Origin: Kordia aestuariivivens
GTDB lineage: Bacteria > Bacteroidota > Bacteroidia > Flavobacteriales > Flavobacteriaceae
Assembly (NCBI RefSeq): GCF_014397005.1
Contig: NZ_JACGWS010000009.1
Coordinates: 62,001-126,000 of the forward strand
DNA: 64,000 nucleotides
Direction: 5' to 3'
Of the stretch, positions 37,001-44,609 are shown one piece after another. The notes below the pieces were generated by a model. The model did not search any database, had not been told where the DNA came from, and was given only the letters and a program-made list of their open reading frames with translations. The translations under genes and the position numbers were made by a program. How positions within the stretch are numbered: position 1 is the stretch's first letter; the number at the start of each line of letters is the position of its first letter.

Positions 37001-37272
37001 GTAGAATTAGTGAAATCATACATTTTCCTGATTATAGTCCAGAGGAACTGATAGCCATATTGAAATTGAAAATTAAAAAACTTGCATTAAAAATTGAAGA
37101 AACTACATTAATGTACATAAAAGATTGGATAACACAAAAGACAGCAGAAGATGCTAAAAAATTTGGAAACGGAAGAGGAATTGATAAACTAAAAACTAGT
37201 TTATTGGACATAAGGATTAAGAAAAAAAATGAAATTATTACCACAGATGACTTAAAAAATATATTCAAATGA
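34033..37272 (+). CDS. Triple AAA+ ATPase, CbbX/SpoVK-like, degenerate middle domain
   Basis: The 1,079-residue protein has an N-terminal region of about 325 residues without a recognised domain and three AAA+ modules. Walker A (GNPGTGKT) occurs at about 360, 616 and 871, and Walker B (FIDEAY) at 421, 677 and 932. Modules 1 and 3 are close in sequence, including pore-loop GYVG/GYLG near 400 and 911 and sensor-2 Arg at 533 and 1048 in GNGRG. Module 2 has FRG at 656 in place of the pore-loop aromatic and Gly790 instead of the sensor-2 Arg (GNAGG). CbbX-type ATPases remodel partner proteins, and one degenerate ring position is a common asymmetry. It overlaps the next start (ATGA). Confidence 0.85.
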   Translation: MAVKRISEIDIENRGLFTAIYGNTTGSEFFVDADLKKYNLWQQLFIFFKELKYDLVMFYDTTHYFHSYSQHDLNRLLNLKNTDKKQQLNEEYLSKHIKSTLGSNRFKKSMEKSQKTNSTPSPALKLSKSDGHKHSFYKTQTTLDFKEYLRQNLTKKNQKTAIIIKTPENAHFEKVDDYITLFKALDNNYDIDKSQNKVIIAYESSSSRSFVNNLTDASKKGYLFLNSYFESLFLKSDGESHTMNKDNVFNIMSPDENEIRNVINLKRLEENFIDFFQKIDLPKTTASLYLDQFNISEIYKQDLNQLASKAINGKSGMSQLQNLIGLKKVKESVNTFIERSQFNKGNQLDDDSRYHLMFTGNPGTGKTIVAKIVAKIFKENQIIKGGKFTETKASDLIAGYVGQTAIKTREVCEQALGGVLFIDEAYELASNQFGKECVGELIQFMENERDQFAVIFAGYEDDMQELLALNEGLNSRIGEVIHFLDYSPEELIDILKLKIKKLPLKIEEGALAHIKDWITQKIAEDAKKFGNGRGIDKLKTSLLDIRIKKKNETISKEDLDTIHKIEKSNVESQLQELIGLKDVKHNIKKFIKRGKFLKDNELSGKRVPRYHLMFTGNPGTGKTIVARIVAQIFKENQIIKGGKFTEVKASDLISKFRGDTADKTKKICKDALGGILFIDEAYALASDKELGQQSMGELIQFMENERDKLVVIFAGYKKDMEALYKLNIGLKRRIGKVIHFPDYSSQELIEIFNLKTKDLPFTLEDDGLDFFQDLVEQRIAEDSVGFGNAGGIDKLIDDIIDIVAENEKQTISKEDLSNAFGIETINSTDELTKLIGLKEVKDKIKTFIMRSKFSKENQLEDNSRYHLMFTGNPGTGKTIVAKIVAKIFKENQIIKGGKFTEVKASDLIAGYLGQTAIKTREVCEKALGGVLFIDEAYTLASNKYGNEYGKECIGELIQFMENERDRLVVIFAGYEEDMQELLKLNEGLDSRISEIIHFPDYSPEELIAILKLKIKKLALKIEETTLMYIKDWITQKTAEDAKKFGNGRGIDKLKTSLLDIRIKKKNEIITTDDLKNIFK

Positions 37273-37622
37273 TAAAGCTTCCATACTTACTTACGGGATA
37301 TTTAAAGCCTATACGATTAAGACTGTTAAATTCTAAAAATGTAATCAAAATAGATTTTAAAAAGACATTGAATCTAAACTTTACTACGCATAAAAACGCA
37401 GTACAAATTCTTATGGATCTTCCTACTATAAAGATGAAAAGAAATCATCTTCATACAAAACCTCATTTAAATATTAGGTTATCCACAAAGTTAGAAGTGT
37501 TTTCTGTGAATCAAGTATTGAAAAATCAATCATCGCGCTTATTAGAATTTCTAGAAGAGCACAAAGAAGTAACTAAACAACAAACCATTAATAATTATAA
37601 AAACTACCGAAATAATGTATAA
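37269..37622 (+). CDS. Operon protein 5, small basic protein
   Basis: The 117-residue protein is rich in Lys, Asn and His and has no clear motif. Its ATG overlaps the stop of the AAA+ gene and its stop overlaps the next start, so it is translationally coupled on both sides. No family recognised. Confidence 0.5.
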   Translation: MIKLPYLLTGYLKPIRLRLLNSKNVIKIDFKKTLNLNFTTHKNAVQILMDLPTIKMKRNHLHTKPHLNIRLSTKLEVFSVNQVLKNQSSRLLEFLEEHKEVTKQQTINNYKNYRNNV

Positions 37623-38838
37623 ACTACTACGAAATTTCTTTTGGTTTTGCTCTGGAGCAAACAAACGGTTATTAGAAGAAAATGATATTGATCATAATAA
37701 ATACTTTGCTATAGGAGCTACCATATTCTTTACTGCAATATTTGCTGGGTTTTCAGGAGGTTATGCTATGTATTTTGTGTTTTCAGGATCTGAATATGCA
37801 GTAAGTTTGGCTATAGCATTAGGTGTACTTTGGGGATTGACTATCTTTAATATAGATCGCTTTTTAGTGATGAGTATTAAAAAAGAAAACAACTTTTTTA
37901 AAGAATTCTTTTTTGCATTGCCTAGAATTGTTTTAGCGATTATGATAGGTGTTGTTATTGCAAGACCTCTAGAGCTAAGAATATTTGAAAAGGAAATCAA
38001 TGAAGGATTGAAACAATTCTATTTAGAAAATCAACAAGAAATTATTGGAACCAAGTTAACTAATTTTCAAGCTGAAATTAAAGAAGATGTGGATAAGTTA
38101 AATAGGAAAAGAATAGAGAGAGATAATGCTGATACTGATTATAGAAATCATATTAAACTAAGAGACACAGAGTATTATGGAGATAAAACTGGAAGTACTA
38201 CAGGAATACCTGGTTGGGGACCACATGCTAAAAAAAGACAGGAAGAAGTTGATGCTAAAAAAGTAGTTTTAGATAATCTAACAAAAAAGATAGAAGAACT
38301 TGAAAATGAAATCAACACTAAACGTGCAAATGCAGGGTTAGACAATGTAGCCAATTATGATAATAAAACATTAGATTCTTTAGTGTCAAAATCGGGATTT
38401 TATGATAGAAATAAGATACTTGGGCAAATATCTTCATGGACGCCTTTTAGCTCAAGCGATACTAAAGTAAATACAGAAAACATATCTCAGGGATCTTCTC
38501 TTGAAGTCAGAAAAACAAAAAACAGGTTTAGTGGTGAAGATGATCCCACGGTGTTTTTTATTTCACTCTTATTTATCATTATAGAAACACTTCCAATACT
38601 CGTTAAGTTATTGACTAAAAGAAGTACTTACGATATGGTATTAGAACATGAAGAAGAAAGAATTGATTTTACAAAAAGGCACGAAACAACATCTCATAAA
38701 CAATTGATACGCAATATGTCAGTTTCTCAACGAGCTGTACTTAATGAAGCAATAAATAAATGGGAAGCGAATGAATTGGAAAGTGATACGCTTAATGAAA
38801 GATATATAAACACTGATAACGAAGATCATTATGCTTAG
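37615..38838 (+). CDS. DUF4407 membrane protein
   Basis: The 407-residue protein fits DUF4407. It begins with FFWFCSGANKRLLEENDIDHNKYFAIGATIFFTAIFAGFSG and has three N-terminal helices (about 30-120) with the conserved NIDRFLV, then a coiled-coil periplasmic or cytoplasmic stretch, and a final helix near residue 310 (VFFISLLFIIIETLPILVKL). Its role is unknown, but it is often found with conflict or surface systems. It should anchor this operon's complex to the inner membrane. Confidence 0.85.
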   Translation: MYKLLRNFFWFCSGANKRLLEENDIDHNKYFAIGATIFFTAIFAGFSGGYAMYFVFSGSEYAVSLAIALGVLWGLTIFNIDRFLVMSIKKENNFFKEFFFALPRIVLAIMIGVVIARPLELRIFEKEINEGLKQFYLENQQEIIGTKLTNFQAEIKEDVDKLNRKRIERDNADTDYRNHIKLRDTEYYGDKTGSTTGIPGWGPHAKKRQEEVDAKKVVLDNLTKKIEELENEINTKRANAGLDNVANYDNKTLDSLVSKSGFYDRNKILGQISSWTPFSSSDTKVNTENISQGSSLEVRKTKNRFSGEDDPTVFFISLLFIIIETLPILVKLLTKRSTYDMVLEHEEERIDFTKRHETTSHKQLIRNMSVSQRAVLNEAINKWEANELESDTLNERYINTDNEDHYA

Positions 38839-39544
38839 TTGTCCAATATGTAGTGAATCAAATAGTGTAGAAGATGTTTTTTGTAAAAAATGTTCATGGG
38901 AATTAATGGACATTCCTAAAAATGCAAACGATGAATTGAATAATTATTTTACAAAAAAAATAAATATTCATACTTCACTTTATCTTACCAAGAGAGAGCA
39001 AAAAAGAACGATAGAAAAACTCAATCAAGAAGCTTCTCAAAACCAAACAACATTAAAGATTCAAAATGAAAAAATAAAGAATCTAGATGAAAAGTTACGA
39101 AAAACATCATCTGAATTGAAAAATAAAATTGAGTTAGAAAATCAATTAAAAATATATAAGGAACGCTACGGAGATTCTTTTACATTCTCGGATCATTCTA
39201 AAAAAGAGAGTTTTATTGTGTATTGGCAAATTGAAAATAACATTATTAAATTACATTCTAAAGAAAAGGAATTTGAGAAATATTTACCTAAAAAGATTGC
39301 TTTGCTATTAAAATCTCAAGGAAGACCACAAGTAGGTAATTTTGAATTGGCAATACTAGTGAATCGGGTAAAAATAAAAGATACTTATGGATTAAAAATC
39401 GATACAACCAATATAACGAGCGGTTCTTACTTTATAAAACCAATAGTCTTAGCGAATAAAACTAAGAATATACATTTTTTTCATCATCAGCAATCATTGT
39501 CTTCTGAAGATTTTGATTGGAATCAAACTAAAATCAATATATAA
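38831..39544 (+). CDS. Zinc-ribbon coiled-coil protein
   Basis: The 237-residue protein starts with a zinc ribbon (CPICSESNSVEDVFCKKCSWEL, two CxxC pairs), followed by a coiled coil around 50-105 and a C-terminal beta-rich part (SFIVYWQIENNIIKLHS, NFELAILVNRVKIKDTYGL). It overlaps the DUF4407 gene by 8 bases and the GTPase gene by 1 base. It probably bridges the membrane protein and the GTPase. Confidence 0.6.
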   Translation: MLSCPICSESNSVEDVFCKKCSWELMDIPKNANDELNNYFTKKINIHTSLYLTKREQKRTIEKLNQEASQNQTTLKIQNEKIKNLDEKLRKTSSELKNKIELENQLKIYKERYGDSFTFSDHSKKESFIVYWQIENNIIKLHSKEKEFEKYLPKKIALLLKSQGRPQVGNFELAILVNRVKIKDTYGLKIDTTNITSGSYFIKPIVLANKTKNIHFFHHQQSLSSEDFDWNQTKINI

Positions 39545-40653
39545 TGTCATATAAATGTCCACGCTGTTTACATACTTTTCAGAAAAGGGAAGCCAATGTA
39601 GAAATAATTAATACGACAAATTATTATTCATGCCCTAACCCTGAAGAAGAAGACAACGGTAGAAAAATATGTGGTAAGCGATTGCCTCTTAAATTCTTTA
39701 ATGCCGACGCTACAACAATTGCAATTGTTGGTGGTACTGGAGTAGGAAAAACTTATTATTTTTTAGCATTGATTTATGAGTTAGTGTTTAAAAAATCTTT
39801 AAAACGTTTTGGTATTCAAGGAGATGTTTTAGGAGGTAGAAAAGAAAATACACTTCTGTATCAGTTTTTAGATGATATATATAAAGGGAGAAAATTACAA
39901 TCTACTGTAGGAATGAAAGAAGCAATAAATGTAGTTTTAGACATCGTCATAACAAGCAATAATAAGACTAGAACTATTTACTTATCATTTTTTGACAATC
40001 CAGGAGAAAAATTTTCAGATGAAGAATATATGATAAGAAACTTCACAAATGTTTTTAAAGCCGACGGATTAATTTTTTTAGTTGAGCCAAAACAAATAAG
40101 TTCCTTTCAAGAAATTATTTTCGAAAATTATGAGTATGAAAGATTACGTCAATCTACAGAATTTTATACAGTTGTAAATAACACGATCAATCTATTAAAT
40201 TATATAAGAACCAATACTAATTCAAACAATCTTTTTCCAGAAAGTTCTTGGGATAGATATGTGCAAAGTATAAAAAAAATATCAACTACATTTTCTAATA
40301 AGCATCCGATTCCTATAGCTTTTACCATATCTAAATATGATCAACTGGCTAATTATCTTCATGTTGATATTCCGTTAGACGAAACAGAAATGGAAGATTT
40401 GATCATGAAAAACAGAAAAATAGACATAGAAGCTCTTAATGCGATTTCTAATGAGTTAAAAGATTTAATCTTAAATGAAGAAAATGGTGAAATTGGAGTG
40501 GAGAATTTGTTGAAATCAAATTTGAAAAGTCATGCTTATTTTGGAGCAAAATCAATAAGCGTAGATAGTGAAGGAGCTCCAGAGCGACTTGATCCGAAAG
40601 GTGTTAGTTTGCCATTATTATGGTTGTTAATAAAATTAAAAAAAATCTTATGA
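39544..40653 (+). CDS. Zinc-ribbon GTPase (double-GTPase-like)
   Basis: The 369-residue protein has an N-terminal zinc ribbon (CPRCLHTF ... CPNPEEEDNGRKICGKRL). The GTPase part has P-loop GGTGVGKT at 63-70, a Walker B/G3-like DNPGE at 151-155 and a G4-like SKYD at 263-266, the NKxD position. This combination resembles the DO-GTPase group predicted for GTPase-centred prokaryotic conflict systems. The next gene encodes a GAP1-N2-like partner, exactly the pairing described for those systems. It is likely the regulated switch of the operon; the exact role is inference. Confidence 0.75.
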   Translation: MSYKCPRCLHTFQKREANVEIINTTNYYSCPNPEEEDNGRKICGKRLPLKFFNADATTIAIVGGTGVGKTYYFLALIYELVFKKSLKRFGIQGDVLGGRKENTLLYQFLDDIYKGRKLQSTVGMKEAINVVLDIVITSNNKTRTIYLSFFDNPGEKFSDEEYMIRNFTNVFKADGLIFLVEPKQISSFQEIIFENYEYERLRQSTEFYTVVNNTINLLNYIRTNTNSNNLFPESSWDRYVQSIKKISTTFSNKHPIPIAFTISKYDQLANYLHVDIPLDETEMEDLIMKNRKIDIEALNAISNELKDLILNEENGEIGVENLLKSNLKSHAYFGAKSISVDSEGAPERLDPKGVSLPLLWLLIKLKKIL

Positions 40654-42590
40654 ATTACTTTGAAACTTACCATACAGCCTCAAAACACAAAAATGGCTTC
40701 TTTGTATTTGATGCTTCACCTGAACTTAGCAGAGATGAAATAGATGAGATTGAAAAACTTGGAACATATCATACTATTTCAAATATTGATAATTCAAGTA
40801 TTGAACATACACAGAACAACTATCCTGAAAACATTAGCTACTATAAATTAAAAACGAAGCCTTGCAGAAAAATTTTTATTTGTTCAAATTATACAGGGCG
40901 AACTAATCATACACCAGACAGATTTGGAAATTTTTTTTCGCATGGTATCATTTTTGAAGCATCGGAACTTCACTTTTCATTCAGAAATTTTTTCAATCAT
41001 TTTAATTTTAAAAAAGAATTCTCTTTAGAGGAAGATATTAATTATTCACCTAAGTTAAGTGTCGGTAATTATTTTCATAATAGTGATGTTATAGTAGCTA
41101 AAGAAGATTTTAATCATTTTTGTGATTTTTTAAATACTGACTTAAATCGAAAACGGCATTTTAGTGCAATTATAGATGAAATATTTACTTTTAAAATATT
41201 AGAGAAAGGGAAAAATATCTCTATAATAGCTGACAAAGAACAATTACAAGACTGGATATTGTCCATTAATTTCTTTCTTCCGAAGGATCTTTCTGATCAA
41301 ATAACGTTTGCAACTTATGTTAATACACCTAAGAACTACCCTTTTAAACTAACGGGAATTCTGCCAGAAAGTAATACTTCTATACTTGAAGAATTATATT
41401 TTCACATCTTCGATACAAGAGTAAATAAGGAGTATTCATTATGTTTTAATTATACAGAGTTAATATCAAAAATAATACAAGAGAGTAATTATGATGAATG
41501 GAAGTCATTAAATGAGGAGTTAAGAAATGTAAAATTCTCATTAGTAAATTCTCATTTGAAGAAATATAAGTTTATTCAAAATGCTCATTTAGAACCGGAT
41601 CTTGAAAATTATAAAGAATTAAAGGATTCTTTTACGGAAATTGACACTACAAAATATTATCAAAACTTATATAATAAACAACTTGATATTTATTTAAAAT
41701 CTTCAAATTTTGATTTAGAAAAACAACTAAATACTGCCAGAAATTATAAAGAAGCTCTTTCTATTTTTTTTAGTCATTTTACCTTCTTTTACGAAGAGAA
41801 AATAAAAGTTTCCAACGATGTCATTCCACTTATTGATTTCTTTATTAAAACACTTCCAAAACATGATAAAATTAAAGCCCTTAAAGAAATTCTTCTAAGT
41901 GATCAAATAAAAATAGAAGATCAGGTATGGCTTCATAAAACATTTAAAGTTGTAGATATTGGTTTAGAAAATTTTATCGAAAATAATGATGAAAATATAT
42001 TACTAATACCAGAGTTGGTAGAGAAATATGATTTAAAAAATCCCAAAATTGAAAATGAAAATATAAAAAGGTTTATGACATTCAAAACATTAATCAAAGC
42101 AGCTCAAGAGAATGATTTGTTATCGCAAATAAAAAAAGTTGAAAAAGAACTTGATAGTCTAAAGGATAAAGAAAAGATTAGGTTATTTATGGTAGCATTC
42201 AATCATGATACTTCTTTTTTAAAATCAAATTTCAAAAATTTCAAAGAGCAACGTAAACTTATATCACAATATTTACATAAGGAAGAAGGCATGTTTTGGA
42301 GTGCTTTTTTTGAAAAAAATGAAGAGTTTAATGCCAAAGGTGATTATAATTATCATAGTCTGTCTTATTTGAAAAAAATATTCATTTCTGAATTTTTCTT
42401 ACTACAACTTAAAGACTATGATTTGATTAAAAACTTGGATATAAGTGATGAATATTTTTTTAGATGGATTAGGGAAAGAATCAATGAATTTACTAACAAT
42501 AAAATTATTTTGACCAATTATATCGATTATTACCAACAAAAAAAGAAGGAGAAAAGATCTTTTTTTGGCAACTTAAACCCATTTAAATAG
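40650..42590 (+). CDS. GAP1-N2-like GTPase-associated protein
   Basis: The protein has about 646 residues. The N-terminal region bears the GAP1-N2 pattern: NYFETYHTASKHKNGFFVFDAS, then SNYTGRTNHTPDRFGNFFSHGIIF, where the TGR-x-GNFFxH core is characteristic. The rest is largely helical, as expected for the middle and C-terminal helical parts. The start at 40650 (ATGA overlap with the GTPase stop) is preferred over the internal ATG at 40620. GAP1 proteins are proposed partners of the DO-GTPases in predicted conflict systems. Function in this operon is inferred. Confidence 0.65.
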   Translation: MNYFETYHTASKHKNGFFVFDASPELSRDEIDEIEKLGTYHTISNIDNSSIEHTQNNYPENISYYKLKTKPCRKIFICSNYTGRTNHTPDRFGNFFSHGIIFEASELHFSFRNFFNHFNFKKEFSLEEDINYSPKLSVGNYFHNSDVIVAKEDFNHFCDFLNTDLNRKRHFSAIIDEIFTFKILEKGKNISIIADKEQLQDWILSINFFLPKDLSDQITFATYVNTPKNYPFKLTGILPESNTSILEELYFHIFDTRVNKEYSLCFNYTELISKIIQESNYDEWKSLNEELRNVKFSLVNSHLKKYKFIQNAHLEPDLENYKELKDSFTEIDTTKYYQNLYNKQLDIYLKSSNFDLEKQLNTARNYKEALSIFFSHFTFFYEEKIKVSNDVIPLIDFFIKTLPKHDKIKALKEILLSDQIKIEDQVWLHKTFKVVDIGLENFIENNDENILLIPELVEKYDLKNPKIENENIKRFMTFKTLIKAAQENDLLSQIKKVEKELDSLKDKEKIRLFMVAFNHDTSFLKSNFKNFKEQRKLISQYLHKEEGMFWSAFFEKNEEFNAKGDYNYHSLSYLKKIFISEFFLLQLKDYDLIKNLDISDEYFFRWIRERINEFTNNKIILTNYIDYYQQKKKEKRSFFGNLNPFK

Positions 42591-42607
42591 TCTTTAATTT
42601 ATTCTTT

Positions 42608-42937
42608 ATGAAAAATATTAAAAACAGTTTACGAAAGTTAGGATCTGCAACAAATATTATTACGCTCATATGTGTAATTTTGATTTTTACCCGTTTGGTA
42701 GATTACAATTTAATACCACTAAAGTATGCTGTTTTTATTATAATAGGGATAGCAATTTTGATAGCTTCAGGGAATCATATTTCCAAGTTTGGACTAAGTA
42801 TTATAGTACTAGTTTCTGGTATTCTATATTACCCTGATTTCCTTAATGGTAATCTTAAGGGTTTGTTAACTAGTACTATAGCGTTAATTATAGTTCTGGC
42901 AGTTATATATTTTATGATTAAGTCAATATTTAAATAA
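42608..42937 (+). CDS. Small membrane protein of the operon
   Basis: The 109-residue protein has three or four transmembrane helices (from about residue 18) and short loops, with a basic N-terminal stretch. It ends the operon. No family was recognised; a membrane anchor or pore role is possible. Confidence 0.6.
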   Translation: MKNIKNSLRKLGSATNIITLICVILIFTRLVDYNLIPLKYAVFIIIGIAILIASGNHISKFGLSIIVLVSGILYYPDFLNGNLKGLLTSTIALIIVLAVIYFMIKSIFK

Positions 42938-42960
42938 TAACTGAATAAACCTTCAAACTA

Positions 42961-43068
42961 CTAATTTAGAAAAAATTCATAATTAAGTAAATCTAAAAAA
43001 TCAGCTTTGCCATTCATTTGTTTGAATAGTTTAATAATTTCTTTTTGTTGACTTTTAGTAGTTTTCAT
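42961..43068 (-). pseudogene. Truncated 35-codon frame, possible retron RT N terminus
   Basis: An ATG at 43068 (minus strand) opens MKTTKSQQKEIIKLFKQM then ADFLDLLNY and ends at a TAG at 42961. The helical start with an FLDLLNY-like segment recalls N termini of retron-type reverse transcriptases, but the catalytic core is absent. It follows the inverted-repeat RNA by 12 bases, the normal position of the RT gene. The cut end lies 24 bases from the end of the large operon, suggesting a deletion. Confidence 0.45.
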
Positions 43069-43080
43069 ATGTAATAGAAG

Positions 43081-43330
43081 TCTTGAAAGCAACCGAAATT
43101 TTATATTCTTTCTTTATGTATAGATTGAATTTATACTAATAAAAATTAATAATAATATCTAATAAATATGTTAATGATATCTTACAATACCAATTTATGT
43201 GCTTTTATAAGGCTTACAAATAACATACTAAACATTTTGTTGTAGCGAACTACAACTATCTGCCGAATACAGCAGACCGACTATCCAAAGGATAGACAAA
43301 TCAATATTTTAATTTCGGTTGTTTCAAAGA
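43081..43330 (-). ncRNA. Retron msr-msd-like RNA relic
   Basis: On the minus strand the RNA is bounded by a long inverted repeat, with a1 at 43330-43311 and a2 at 43100-43081 (17 of 20 positions complementary, including CAACCGAAATT). After a1 come three short hairpins: CTATCC-TTT-GGATAG (43295-43281), TCTGC/GCAGA (43276-43259) and GTTGTAG-TTCG-CTACAAC (43256-43239). They are followed by an AT-rich msd-like stretch, where no single long stem could be fixed. A hairpin with a UUU loop and a1/a2 repeats are features of retrons. The downstream reading frame is truncated. The branch G could not be located with confidence. Confidence 0.6.
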
Positions 43331-43354
43331 ACTGTGCAAATATGTATAGTATTT

Positions 43355-43371
43355 GTGCATCCTATCTGCAC
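43355..43371. promoter_or_regulatory. Operator GTGCA-N7-TGCAC, site 1 (retron promoter)
   Basis: An exact GTGCA, 7-base spacer, TGCAC inverted repeat lies just upstream of the retron-like RNA on its minus strand. A TAnnTTTG-like CATATTTG is found around 43338-43345 (minus), and another GTGCA half-site at 43334. It is one of three identical-symmetry sites around the WYL gene. Confidence 0.75.
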
Positions 43372-43467
43372 GCATAAATATAAACTTCTAAAATGAGATA
43401 ACGAAATCGTTTCTTACATAAATAACATTCTTTTCTTTTTCTTTTTAGAAATCGTTTAAAATAACAA

Positions 43468-43484
43468 GTGCACACCTACTGCAC
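43468..43484. promoter_or_regulatory. Operator GTGCA-N7-TGCAC, site 2 (WYL promoter)
   Basis: The same spaced inverted repeat lies 42 bases before the WYL regulator start. This is the usual autoregulatory position for defence-linked WYL repressors (BrxR/CapW type); binding is inferred. Confidence 0.75.
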
Positions 43485-43525
43485 ACATTTTATGTATCTT
43501 TAGCATTCCATTAAAAATCAAAAGT

Positions 43526-44536
43526 ATGGCAACAAATAAACACGCTATTATAAGATATAATACATTAGATCGATGTTTTAGTAACTCAGGGAAACGATAT
43601 TACATAGAAGATCTATTAAAAGCTTGTAATGACGCTTTATTTGAATTTGATCCAAAATCAGATGGAATAAAAAAGAGGCAACTATACGATGACATTCGCT
43701 TTATGGAATCTCCGCAAGGATTTTCTGCGCCAATAGAAAAAATAAAAGTTGGTAGACGTACCTATCATAGATATCAAGATCAATCATTTTCTATAAAAAA
43801 ACAACCGTTAAATGATAGTGAAGCTGATCAAATAAAATCTGCGATGTTGGTATTGAGTAGATTCAAGGGATTACCACAATTTGAATGGGTAAACGAGTTG
43901 ATTCCAAAGCTAGATCAAACATTCAAACTTTCAAATGAAAGTCAGGAAATCATAGGTTTTGATACCAATGAATATTTAGTTGGGACAGAACATATTTCAC
44001 CTTTATTCAAGGCAATTCAACACAAACAAGCGTTAACTATAATGTATCAATCGTTTAAAGCTAAAGAATCACAAATACTACAATTTCATCCGTATTATTT
44101 AAAACAATACAACAATCGCTGGTTTCTATTTGGAAAGAATACTGAATATAATAATATAACAAACCTAGCTTTAGACAGAATAAAAAATATAGAGCATGCT
44201 TCCATTCCGTATGATGTAAGTGAAATGATCAATTTTGAAGAATATTTCGATGATATTATAGGAGTGACGATGCCTAAAGATCAGCCGCTGGAAAAAGTAG
44301 TTTTAAAAGTATCTTCAGGTTTAGCTCCTTATATTAAAACAAAACCGTTGCACGGTTCGCAAAAAAAAATAGAAGAAACTAATGACAGTTTTACATTCTC
44401 AATCGAAGTCATTCCAAACTTTGAATTAAACAAAAAAATACTTGCGTTTGGGAAAGACATAGAAGTAAAAGAACCTATTTTTTTGCGAAAACAAATACAG
44501 ACAATTCTAAACAACTGTGCTGAAAATTATAACTAG
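43526..44536 (+). CDS. WYL-domain transcriptional regulator (BrxR/CapW-like)
   Basis: The 336-residue protein has an N-terminal winged-helix (residues 1-90, with TLDRCFSNSGKRYYIEDLLKACNDAL) and a WYL domain (about 160-235, with ALTIMYQSFKAKESQILQFHPYYLKQYNNRWFLFG and ITNLALDRIKNIEHA), then a C-terminal WCX-like dimerisation part. WYL repressors of this layout control defence genes such as BREX and CBASS. Three matching operators (GTGCA-N7-TGCAC) surround it, supporting autoregulation and control of the methyltransferase and retron-like promoter. The ligand is unknown. Confidence 0.85.
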   Translation: MATNKHAIIRYNTLDRCFSNSGKRYYIEDLLKACNDALFEFDPKSDGIKKRQLYDDIRFMESPQGFSAPIEKIKVGRRTYHRYQDQSFSIKKQPLNDSEADQIKSAMLVLSRFKGLPQFEWVNELIPKLDQTFKLSNESQEIIGFDTNEYLVGTEHISPLFKAIQHKQALTIMYQSFKAKESQILQFHPYYLKQYNNRWFLFGKNTEYNNITNLALDRIKNIEHASIPYDVSEMINFEEYFDDIIGVTMPKDQPLEKVVLKVSSGLAPYIKTKPLHGSQKKIEETNDSFTFSIEVIPNFELNKKILAFGKDIEVKEPIFLRKQIQTILNNCAENYN

Positions 44537-44552
44537 TGCAGAATCATTGCAC
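44536..44552. promoter_or_regulatory. Operator GTGCA-N7-TGCAC, site 3 (methyltransferase promoter)
   Basis: The third copy of the spaced inverted repeat begins at the last base of the WYL gene, 57 bases before the methyltransferase start. It would let the WYL protein control that gene. Confidence 0.75.
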
Positions 44553-44609
44553 GCATTGAGCTTATATTTGTTGTATAATTATAAGAAAAAGAATTAATAT
44601 AAAATTTGA

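Noticed and set aside
35487-37268. Minus-strand frames opposite the AAA+ gene (Ser- and Phe-rich).
   Set aside because: They are shadows of the repeated AAA+ coding sequence, recurring at each module.
43201-43330. The three hairpins as a CRISPR array or a terminator cluster.
   Set aside because: The hairpins have different sequences and no repeat-spacer period, and no U-tract follows them.
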